Of a stretch of DNA of 64,000 nucleotides, positions 1-7,976 are shown in pieces. Source of the DNA: CAJCIT01 sp963771305 (GTDB taxonomy: Bacteria > Acidobacteriota > Terriglobia > Bryobacterales > Bryobacteraceae); assembly GCA_963771305.1 (NCBI GenBank), contig CAVYTS010000021.1, positions 62,001-126,000 on the forward strand. Direction: 5' to 3'. The notes below the pieces were generated by a model. The model saw nothing but the letters and a program-made list of their open reading frames with translations. It had not been told where the DNA came from and did not search any database. Positions within the stretch are counted from its first letter, which is position 1. Each line of letters begins with the position of its first letter. Position numbers and translations under genes: made by a program.

Positions 1-505
1 GGCGGCCCTCACTCTCCGAGCGCCACAGCCGGTTCATAAAAACCCGGGCGCGCGTTAGCGACTCCGATTGGCGCGCTTCCACTTGTGGCCTTGACCAGTA
101 GATGCCGTAGATTTGTGGTTTGGCCGCGTCGAGCGAGCCGAAATACTTGTCTTCCGCTGCATGCGCCAGGCGCTCATCCAGGCGATTGTCCTCGACGTAG
201 GCAGCCACTTCGTTATCCCATGCCCGTGCCTGGGCCCGATCGAAAACGCCACGTATGACGCAACAACCGCGCGTTTTAATATGCCCAATTACCTCAGTCG
301 ATACGGTTCCCGCTTCTATGTCGGCGTACGGTAGCACCGGCACCACGGGTCGTCCGGCTTCGCGATCCGCGACAATCGCCGCCACCTGGCGTCGCATATC
401 AGCCTCGAGTTCACGAAAGACTTTTTCGTAGTTCGGCAACTCGTCGCGTAGCCTGCTTTTTAGGTCCGTCGTGGCTTCGACTAGATTTTCGATTTCGAGC
501 GGCAT
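1..505 (-). CDS. DUF1479 (YbiU-like) protein, 3' end outside window
   Basis: A leftward frame with no stop runs from an ATG at 503-505 to the window edge (168 codons visible). The start is preceded by GAGG about 8 bases upstream. The translation contains VLPYADIEAG, then IKTRGCCVIRGVFDRAQA, then KPQIYGIYWSRPQVEARQSE, which matches from memory the N-terminal third of E. coli YbiU (DUF1479). Members are about 420 residues and are thought to adopt the Fe(II)/2-oxoglutarate oxygenase fold; the metal-binding region would lie beyond the window. Substrate is unknown. Family assignment is strong; any enzymatic role is inference. Confidence 0.85.
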   Translation of the reverse strand, partial: MPLEIENLVEATTDLKSRLRDELPNYEKVFRELEADMRRQVAAIVADREAGRPVVPVLPYADIEAGTVSTEVIGHIKTRGCCVIRGVFDRAQARAWDNEVAAYVEDNRLDERLAHAAEDKYFGSLDAAKPQIYGIYWSRPQVEARQSESLTRARVFMNRLWRSESEGR

Positions 506-555
506 ACTTCAAACCTCTTCGAACATTCTATTCGTATGTGAAGCAGCCCCCTTTG

Positions 556-1779
556 TCACCGAAACAGCCGGGGCGCAAAATCGCGCAGATCCCGCCGCCA
601 AGTCTGCCACTCGTGCGCAGTCCCAGGCGATTCGTAGTAGACCACCTCGACGCCTGCTGCCTTCAACGCATCCGCCGCATCCTTGATGCCAGCGTAGAGC
701 CGCCCCTCCTCCGTTCCAACTCCGATCCACAGCAGCTTCACTCGCTTGTTAAACGCAGCTGGATCGGCAAATGCTCCCTCGTACGCGGTCTTGGTGTCGA
801 AGTGAGGCGCTTGCCCGGCGGGTGCGGGCTGACCTCCCGTGTTGATTCCGGCTAACATCGGACCGCTGAAAGACCCAATGTAGGCAAACGTGTCCAAGTG
901 GTGCAGCGAAATGAACAGCGTTTGCATCCCGCCCATCGAAAGTCCCGCCATCGCTCGGTGATCTGTGTCTGGAATCGTCCGGTAGGATGCGTCGATGGTT
1001 GGTATCAGATCGTGGATCACCACGTCTTCAAATGCGCTGAAAGCCTCCTGGAAGTTCCTCGGCGGCGAGCCCGGCCCAGCCGTAACTGGTTGGGTTCCCA
1101 CTTTGCTCGCATACCCCAGGTCCATCACCACGATCATGGGCTTGGCTTTGCCTTCGGCGATCAAATTGTCCATGATGAAATTCGCACGGCCTTGCTTCGT
1201 CCATCCGGTCTCGTTCTCGCCGGAACCGTGCTGAAGAATCAAGACCGGATATCGTGCCGTCGCGTTGTCGTAGCCCGGCGGAGTGTAAACCATCGCGCGC
1301 CGCCACTCGCCAGTGACCTTTGAGAAGTACCACTTCGCCCGGACCTCCCCATGCGGGACATCCTTGGGATCGTAATAAGTGACGCCGGTCTCCGGGATTT
1401 CGACGCCACTGGTCTCCTTGCCATATCCGAAGTACGTCTCGCTTCCCGCGTCATTCACCTGAACCCCATTCAGAACAAACCAATAGTAATGAAATCCGGG
1501 CACGGCCGGTGGCGTCTTCGCGCTCCATACACCGTCGGCGCCTTTTGTCATCGGGAAGGGGCCCTTGCCGAGTCCGTCACCGCCGGCCACCTGAACAGTC
1601 GTCGCGTCGGGCGCCTTCAATGTGAAGAGCACGCTTCCGTCGGGATAGACCCTCGGACTCTGTGCGCCGCGCACGTTCGAACTGGCCGGCGCCGAGTCCT
1701 TTCCGTCTTGCGCAATCGCTGTCGACAACCCCAGTGCGCCCCAAACCATCATCGATATCAGAAGAAGCTGTCTGGTCAT
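556..1779 (-). CDS. secreted esterase with N-terminal CBM48-like domain (esterase D/feruloyl esterase family)
   Basis: About 407 residues from the ATG at 1779, chosen because AAGGAG lies just upstream and a signal peptide (MTRQLLLIS..., ending near STAIAQ) begins there; the frame itself extends 27 codons further up. Residues about 40-135 look like an early-set beta-sandwich (CBM48/Ig-like), followed by an alpha/beta hydrolase of the putative esterase family (PF00756). Visible features are the HGSGENETGW turn near residue 185, nucleophile Ser281 in GLSMGG, and a C-terminal catalytic His near 389 in GTAHEWQ. Homologues cleave acyl esters on plant polysaccharides or siderophores; the substrate here is not determinable. 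Likely periplasmic or extracellular. Confidence 0.88.
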   Translation of the reverse strand: MTRQLLLISMMVWGALGLSTAIAQDGKDSAPASSNVRGAQSPRVYPDGSVLFTLKAPDATTVQVAGGDGLGKGPFPMTKGADGVWSAKTPPAVPGFHYYWFVLNGVQVNDAGSETYFGYGKETSGVEIPETGVTYYDPKDVPHGEVRAKWYFSKVTGEWRRAMVYTPPGYDNATARYPVLILQHGSGENETGWTKQGRANFIMDNLIAEGKAKPMIVVMDLGYASKVGTQPVTAGPGSPPRNFQEAFSAFEDVVIHDLIPTIDASYRTIPDTDHRAMAGLSMGGMQTLFISLHHLDTFAYIGSFSGPMLAGINTGGQPAPAGQAPHFDTKTAYEGAFADPAAFNKRVKLLWIGVGTEEGRLYAGIKDAADALKAAGVEVVYYESPGTAHEWQTWRRDLRDFAPRLFR

Positions 1780-1937
1780 TTGAATCCGCTCCTTGGTACT
1801 AGTTCGATTTAATGCCAGAAGTACATAGGCCCGGTTCAGGATCTGCTCCAGCCCTCCCAATCACCAACTCGGGCCAATCCCTAGGGAAAACCCCAGGATT
1901 ATGCGATACACTTGGGACGCTAGCTCTATGAGCCTAC

Positions 1938-3503
1938 ATGAACATCCACCTAGTTAATCCAAGCGATACCTCCTTCGGAACTGCCGTCATTACACCCCGG
2001 TGGCTTTACGTTCTGGCCGGCGCGACTGACAAGTCGTTCGGCGATCCAAGAATTTGCGATGAAACTCTGGAGCACCTCGACTTCGAGAGCGTGAAGCCCG
2101 GTGACATCGTCGGCATTGGCATCCATACCGACAATGCCTTGCGCGGATACGCGGTGGGCCGCGCCGTCCGGGAGAGGGGAGCGTGGGTCGTTTTCGGAGG
2201 GATCCATCCTACCCTCTACCCGGAAGAACCGTTCGTGTATGGCGGCGCACATGCAGTGGTCAAGGGCGATGGTGACCTGATTTGGAACCGGGTGATCACT
2301 GACTGCGTAGCCGGCACACCGGAACGCATTTACAACGGCGGTAGAGTGCAACCGGAGGAGTTCAAGCAAGCCCGCTGGGACCTCCTTCCACCTGACAGCT
2401 ATATGTGGGCCTCCGTGCAGACCGTTCGCGGATGCGCCAAGCACTGCTCGTTTTGTTCTGTATGGCGCACAGATGGACAACGCCCCCGCCAGCGAGCCGT
2501 AGACAGCGTCATCGAGGAAATTGTTGAGCTGCGTCGTCGCGGCTTCCGCTTCGTCGCCTTGGCCGACGATAACTTTTATCCCGTTACCCTGACGGACATC
2601 AAGCTCGCCGAGCGGCAGAACAACCAACCCCGAGTGGATCAACTTAAGGCGATGCGTAAGGAGCGTTTCGAGCTCATGGAACGGCTAGCGGAAATGCCCC
2701 GCGACATGCATTTCTTTACCCAGATCACCATGGAGGCGGCCGAAGACACATCCTTTCTCGATGCCATGAAGAAAGCCCACATCAAGGGCGCGTTGGTGGG
2801 TGTGGAGGCCGTTACCGCCGAAGGTCTCAAATCGGTCTACAAGGATTTCAATCTGTCGGGCGACAATCTGGTCAAACGACTCCGCATCTTTTCCGAGCAC
2901 GGCGTACACGTTCTTGGTTCGTTCATCTTCGGACTGCCCACTGATCGACCGGACACCTTTGATGCCACCCACGATCTCGCCCAAAAGGCCGGTCTCACCT
3001 TCGCTCAGTTCGTCATGTTGACGCCCTTTCCCGGCACCGTCGACTTTGAGAAATGGGAGAAAGCGCAGGGCCAGGATCCGCCGAAGGTGGATGGAATACC
3101 CATGACACGCTACTGGCTCATTCCCTATTGGAGGCGTCCGAAGATGTTCATGCCGCATCCCAGCTTGAGCTCCGAGGAATTGCGAACGCTGACCCAGAAC
3201 GTGTGGGATCGTTTCTATGATTTCGCGTCCATTTGGAAGCGATCGCGCTGTACACCGAATTTTCGCGCACGCCTCGCCTTCATCTTTGCCTCGAAACTAT
3301 ACCGCCAGATGTATGCCAGCACCGGTATCTCCACTGATAGCGCCCGCTGCAGGCGCGCCGGCGTCTGGGCGCGTTTAACGGCCATACCCTGCCGCAAGCT
3401 ATTCCAAGGTCGTCCAATGCCGGAATTGCAAATGCCACGTCCGAAGATCGCGGTCCCGGATCTGTTCCCCGTGATCCAAGGCATGCCAAAGAGCGCAGCT
3501 TAG
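1938..3503 (+). CDS. B12-binding-domain radical SAM protein
   Basis: 521 residues starting at an ATG in a short intergenic gap. Residues 1-130 form a cobalamin-binding-like Rossmann domain (VVFGGIHPTLYPEE around 84-97), and residues 160-380 form a radical SAM barrel with the canonical CxxxCxxC cluster motif at C166, C170 and C173 (GCAKHCSFC). The C-terminal 150 residues are not assigned. Enzymes of this architecture bind a [4Fe-4S] cluster and SAM, with cobalamin as cofactor, and commonly methylate or rearrange lipids or small metabolites; the hopanoid enzyme HpnP is one example. No pathway genes flank it, so the substrate is unknown. Family confidence high, function open. Confidence 0.85.
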   Translation: MNIHLVNPSDTSFGTAVITPRWLYVLAGATDKSFGDPRICDETLEHLDFESVKPGDIVGIGIHTDNALRGYAVGRAVRERGAWVVFGGIHPTLYPEEPFVYGGAHAVVKGDGDLIWNRVITDCVAGTPERIYNGGRVQPEEFKQARWDLLPPDSYMWASVQTVRGCAKHCSFCSVWRTDGQRPRQRAVDSVIEEIVELRRRGFRFVALADDNFYPVTLTDIKLAERQNNQPRVDQLKAMRKERFELMERLAEMPRDMHFFTQITMEAAEDTSFLDAMKKAHIKGALVGVEAVTAEGLKSVYKDFNLSGDNLVKRLRIFSEHGVHVLGSFIFGLPTDRPDTFDATHDLAQKAGLTFAQFVMLTPFPGTVDFEKWEKAQGQDPPKVDGIPMTRYWLIPYWRRPKMFMPHPSLSSEELRTLTQNVWDRFYDFASIWKRSRCTPNFRARLAFIFASKLYRQMYASTGISTDSARCRRAGVWARLTAIPCRKLFQGRPMPELQMPRPKIAVPDLFPVIQGMPKSAA

Positions 3504-3735
3504 CTATCTGGCCGCCATCGAAGCCGCAGAAGAGTTCGGCTTGCACCTTTGCACCGGAGCATGGCCCCCGTCTGGTGTCGAGCGCGTACCTCAAGCACTA
3601 GCGTAAGAACGTCGATTCACGCTACACTAGAAGAGCCGGGCCACGGCTTTTCCCTCCGATCAGGTTGTCCAACGTAAGACACCGCACGCGGAAGTTCTTG
3701 AAGCCCAAGTTGTGTATAGACCCTAGAAACCAGCA

Positions 3736-5340
3736 ATGATCTCAGTCAGCAATGTCAGTATGCGTTACGGCGGAAAGATCCTCTTTGAAGAGGTCTCAAC
3801 CACCTTCCAGCCGCTCCGCCGCTATGGCCTTACCGGTCCAAACGGCTCGGGCAAGTCCACCTTCATGAAGCTGTTATCGGGCGAGCTCGAGCCCCAAAAG
3901 GGCACGGTCGTTCGGCCCAAGAAGCTCGGTGTTCTGCGCCAGGATCAGTACGCGTTCGACCAATTCCGCGTTGTCGATACCGTCATCATGGGCAATATGC
4001 CGCTCTGGAAGGCTCTGGAGGAGCGCGAGAAGCTCTACGAGAAACACGATCTCACTGACGCCGACGGAATGCGCCTCGGTGAACTGGAAGGCATCGTAGC
4101 AGAAGAAGACGGCTACACGGCCGAAGCGGATGCGGCCGTTCTATTGGATGGACTGGATATCCCCGAGCCGTTTCACCACCGACAAATGGGCGAACTGCAG
4201 GGTGGGCAAAAAGTGCGCGTGCTCCTTGCGCAAGCTCTCTTCGGACATCCACAAGCATTGTTACTGGACGAGCCAACCAACTACCTTGACTTGGAATCCA
4301 TCCACTGGCTTCGCGAGTTCCTGGTCCGCTACGACGGAACCGCGATTACAATCTCGCACGACCGGCACTTTCTCAACGCGGTTTGCACGCACATCGCAGA
4401 CATCGATTACCAAACGATCATTACTTACACCGGCGGCTACGACGACATGGTGCTGCAGAAGACCCAAGTGCGCTCGCGGATCGAATCGGAGAACGCCCAG
4501 CGTGAGAAGAAGATCGCGCAGTTAAACGAGTTCATAGCCCGCTTCTCTGCCGGCACGCGCGCCAGCCAGGTAACGTCCCGCAAGAAGGAAGTGGAGCGCC
4601 TGCAGACCACCGAACTGGCGCGCTCCAACATCCAACGCCCCTACATCAAGTTCGAGATGAAACGGCCTTCCGGAAAGCACTCGCTCGAGTTCAAGAAGGT
4701 CGAGAAGAGCTACGGCGATCAGAAGATCATCAAGGGCTTCACGGCCTCGGTCTTGCGTGGCCAGAAGATCGCCCTGATGGGCCGCAACGGCGTCGGTAAA
4801 ACAACCCTGCTGAAAGCTCTGCTCAAGAACGCTCCCGGCAATGACGATCCGGATGTCGGTCTGGACTCAGGCAGCGTTGAATGGGGCCATGAAGTCCAGG
4901 TCGGCTACTTCGCCCAGGATCACCGCGGCAGCATTCGCAACGGTACGACGGTGGAAGAATGGCTGCACGACTTCGATCCCCAGGCATCGCGCGAAGAAAT
5001 TCGCGGCTTGCTCGGCCAGATGCTGTTCCGTGGCGAAGAGGGCGCTAAACCGACCGACGCTTTATCGGGCGGCGAAGCAGCCCGCCTGATCTTCTGCAAG
5101 CTGATGCTGCTGAAGCCCAACTTCCTGGTCTTCGACGAACCAACCAATCACCTCGATCTGGAAGCCATCAACGCTCTCAACATTGCGCTGCAGAAGTTCG
5201 AAGGCACGGTGCTGCTCGTGACACATGATGAAGATCTCATCGACGAGGTCGCAAACCGCATCTGGCACTTCACCGCCGAAGGCAAGATCGAGGACTTCGT
5301 CGGCCCTTATGCCGAATACGAGTCAACCGTCAGTCAGTAG
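3736..5340 (+). CDS. ybiT: ABC-F family ATPase YbiT
   Basis: 534 residues with two ABC ATPase domains in one chain and no membrane segments, the ABC-F layout. The first domain has Walker A GPNGSGKST near residue 36 and LLLDEPTNYLDLES; the second has GRNGVGKTT and LVFDEPTNHLDLEA. Between them a linker (residues about 245-300, rich in K, R and E) forms the ABC-F coiled-coil arm. The sequence follows E. coli YbiT closely from memory, including VVDTVIMG, SHDRHFLNAVCTHIADIDY and LSGGEAARL. ABC-F proteins act on the ribosome. Its TAG stop touches the stop of the convergent glucosidase gene, with no base between them. Confidence 0.93.
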   Translation: MISVSNVSMRYGGKILFEEVSTTFQPLRRYGLTGPNGSGKSTFMKLLSGELEPQKGTVVRPKKLGVLRQDQYAFDQFRVVDTVIMGNMPLWKALEEREKLYEKHDLTDADGMRLGELEGIVAEEDGYTAEADAAVLLDGLDIPEPFHHRQMGELQGGQKVRVLLAQALFGHPQALLLDEPTNYLDLESIHWLREFLVRYDGTAITISHDRHFLNAVCTHIADIDYQTIITYTGGYDDMVLQKTQVRSRIESENAQREKKIAQLNEFIARFSAGTRASQVTSRKKEVERLQTTELARSNIQRPYIKFEMKRPSGKHSLEFKKVEKSYGDQKIIKGFTASVLRGQKIALMGRNGVGKTTLLKALLKNAPGNDDPDVGLDSGSVEWGHEVQVGYFAQDHRGSIRNGTTVEEWLHDFDPQASREEIRGLLGQMLFRGEEGAKPTDALSGGEAARLIFCKLMLLKPNFLVFDEPTNHLDLEAINALNIALQKFEGTVLLVTHDEDLIDEVANRIWHFTAEGKIEDFVGPYAEYESTVSQ

Positions 5341-7971
5341 CTAGGTCGCGGCCGTTCCGCTCTGCTTCAACAGCTTCGCCACCAATCCAGTCCAGCCGGT
5401 TTGATGGCTCGCGCCCAGGCCGGCGCCGGTGTCTCCGTCGAAGAACTCGTAAAACAGGATCTTGTCCCGGAATTGCGGGTCCGCTTGAAACAGTTCGTTG
5501 CCGTTGTAGACGGGCCGCCGGCCGTCGGGCCCCGGCAGAAAAAGCGACGAGAGCCCCTGCGAGATGCGTGCCGCTGCTTCCTTCAACGTCACCCGATTGC
5601 CCGAACCGGTGGGGAACTCAACCAGCAAGTTGTCCCCGTAGTAGTGATTAAAGCGCTGCAACGCTTCGATCAGCAGGAAATTGATCGGAAACCACACCGG
5701 GCCTCGCCAGTTGGAGTTACCGCCGAACATGCCGGTCCGGGATTCCGCCGGCTCGTAGTCGACACGGAATGTCATGCCATTGATCGGCTGCACGAACGGA
5801 TTCTGCTGGTAGTGCTTCGATAAAGAGCGTATGCCGTGCGGCGATAGAAACTCCGCTTCGTCGAGCATGCGTTGCAGGATTCGCTCAAGCCGCGGGCGGT
5901 TCACGAGGGACAGAATCCGCCGCTGTTGGATCCCGCACTCCGTGATAGAAGCCAAAGTCTCCGTCAGGTCCGGCCGGTGATCGATGAACCATTGCATCCG
6001 CTTCTTGAAGCCCGGCAATTGATCAATCAGCGATTCCTCCACGGTATCGGCGGCCAGCATCGGCAGCAAGCCGACAATCGAGCGTAGCCGCAGGAGGATG
6101 TCCTTGCCATTGGCTACGCGGAGACGGTCGTAGTAGAACCCATCTTCCTCGTCCCATAGTCCGGTGCCACGGCTATGGTTTATCGCGCCGGCGATGTAGA
6201 GGAAGTGCTCGAAGAACTTACTGGCAATGTCTTCGTAGGCCTCGTTGTAGGTGGCAAGCTGCAGCGCAATCTCCAGCATGTTCAGACAGAACATGCCCAT
6301 CCAGCTGGTGCCGTCCGATTGTTCCAGCAGCCAGCCCGAGGGAAGCGGCGCGCTGCGATCGAAGATGCCGATGTTATCGAGTCCAAGAAACCCGCCTTCA
6401 AAGATGTTGGCGCCTTCGGAATCCTTGCGGTTCACCCACCAAGTGAAATTCATCAACAGCTTATGGAAGACGCTTTCGAGGAAGTCGTGATCCGCTCTGC
6501 CTTTCAGCCGGGCATCGATCTTGAAAACGCGCCAGCACGCCCAGGCATGCACCGGGGGGTTCACATCGCTGAATGACCATTCATAAGCGGGGATCTGGCC
6601 GTTCGGGTGCATGTACCATTCCCGCAAAAAGAGCGCCAGCTGGCGCTTCGCGAAGTCAGGATCAATCGACGCGAACGCCACCGCGTGGAAAGCTAAGTCC
6701 CAGGCCGCGTACCACGGATACTCCCACTTGTCCGGCATGGAGACGATGTCTTCATTGAATAGGTGTACCCACTGTCGGTTCCGTCCGTTCCAACGTTCAT
6801 TGGGTGGCGAAGGCATCCCCCGATCGCCTTCTAGCCAGGTGTGGACGACGAAGTGGTAATACTGCTTGCTCCAGAACATTCCCGCGAAGGCTTGCCTCTG
6901 AACGAGCAGAGCTTCCGGCGTCAGACCGGGCGCATAGTCCGCGTAGAACTCGTCGGCTTCACGAATCCGCTCCGCAAAAACGTGGGTCACGACGGCCTTA
7001 GTCAGCGTGGGCGAGCCTTCGCGGGCGAGACGCATTTGAACGACCCTCTCCTCACCGGGTCCCAGAGTGAGGGGATACAGCGCGCAGCACTTGGTGCCGT
7101 GGTGATCCGGATTGACCGCATCCTGGCGGCCGCCAATGATGTAATCGTGAAACGCGTCCTTCACGTATTTGCCGGTATTGGGCGAACCGAAGATACGCTC
7201 GAAGTTCGTCTCGTTCTCGGTGAACAACAGTTCCGGTGAGTCTTCCAGCGTCCACAGAAAGCCGCCCAAAGTCTTGTGCGCGACCTGCACCGCGCCAGAT
7301 GCGGTAACGCTCAGTGATGGCTTATCGTAGGGAGGGCCGCACCACGTCCAGGTGTTGCGGAACCACAGCGTTGGAAGAAGCTGAATGTCCGCCGCCTCGG
7401 GTCCACGATTTACGACGGTAACTCGAATCAGAATGTCATCGACATCATTCTTCGCGTACTCGGCGGCGATATCAAAGTAGCGATCTTCTTGGAAAACGCC
7501 GGTTTCTTCAATCTCGAACTCGGGTTCGAGCTTGCCGCGGCGCCGGTTCTCTTCCAGCAGCCGGGCGTAGGGGAACTCGGCTTGCGGATACTTGTAGAGG
7601 CCCTTAAGATAGGAGTGGGTGGGCGTCGAGTCGAGGTAGTAGTAGACCTCTTTCACATCCTCGCCGTGATTGCCTTCGTGGCCACTCAGGCCGTACAGGC
7701 GCTCCTTCAGGATCGGGTCCCGGCCGTTCCAGACTGTCAGTGCGAAGCACAGCCGCTGATGGTTATCGCAGATGCCGAGAATGCCGTCTTCAGTCCAACG
7801 GTATGCTCTTGAGCGCGCATGATCGTGCGGGAAGAAGTCCCATGCGTTGCCGTCGGCGCTGTAGTCTTCGCGCACAACGCCCCACGAACGCTCAGCGAGA
7901 TACGGGCCCCAGCGCTTCCAGTGGCTGTTACGCGCTTCGGAATCCGCAAGGCGCTGCTTCTCCGCCATCAT
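5341..7971 (-). CDS. GH63-like glucosidase (MGH1-type six-hairpin glycosidase)
   Basis: 876 residues from the ATG at 7971, five bases after the topA stop; a longer frame running back into topA is a shadow. The N-terminal region (RWGPYLAERSWGVVRED, then WDFFPHDHARSRAYRW) and C-terminal blocks (LEQSDGTSWMG, NWRGPVWFPIN, SHQTGWTG) match the large cytosolic glucosidase family related to GH63 processing glucosidases. The catalytic domain is an (alpha/alpha)6 barrel occupying roughly residues 400-870. No signal peptide is visible, so it is probably cytoplasmic and acts on an alpha-glucoside or a glucosylglycerate-like solute. Probably co-transcribed with topA; a functional link is not obvious. Confidence 0.85.
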   Translation of the reverse strand: MMAEKQRLADSEARNSHWKRWGPYLAERSWGVVREDYSADGNAWDFFPHDHARSRAYRWTEDGILGICDNHQRLCFALTVWNGRDPILKERLYGLSGHEGNHGEDVKEVYYYLDSTPTHSYLKGLYKYPQAEFPYARLLEENRRRGKLEPEFEIEETGVFQEDRYFDIAAEYAKNDVDDILIRVTVVNRGPEAADIQLLPTLWFRNTWTWCGPPYDKPSLSVTASGAVQVAHKTLGGFLWTLEDSPELLFTENETNFERIFGSPNTGKYVKDAFHDYIIGGRQDAVNPDHHGTKCCALYPLTLGPGEERVVQMRLAREGSPTLTKAVVTHVFAERIREADEFYADYAPGLTPEALLVQRQAFAGMFWSKQYYHFVVHTWLEGDRGMPSPPNERWNGRNRQWVHLFNEDIVSMPDKWEYPWYAAWDLAFHAVAFASIDPDFAKRQLALFLREWYMHPNGQIPAYEWSFSDVNPPVHAWACWRVFKIDARLKGRADHDFLESVFHKLLMNFTWWVNRKDSEGANIFEGGFLGLDNIGIFDRSAPLPSGWLLEQSDGTSWMGMFCLNMLEIALQLATYNEAYEDIASKFFEHFLYIAGAINHSRGTGLWDEEDGFYYDRLRVANGKDILLRLRSIVGLLPMLAADTVEESLIDQLPGFKKRMQWFIDHRPDLTETLASITECGIQQRRILSLVNRPRLERILQRMLDEAEFLSPHGIRSLSKHYQQNPFVQPINGMTFRVDYEPAESRTGMFGGNSNWRGPVWFPINFLLIEALQRFNHYYGDNLLVEFPTGSGNRVTLKEAAARISQGLSSLFLPGPDGRRPVYNGNELFQADPQFRDKILFYEFFDGDTGAGLGASHQTGWTGLVAKLLKQSGTAAT

Positions 7972-7976
7972 AAGGA

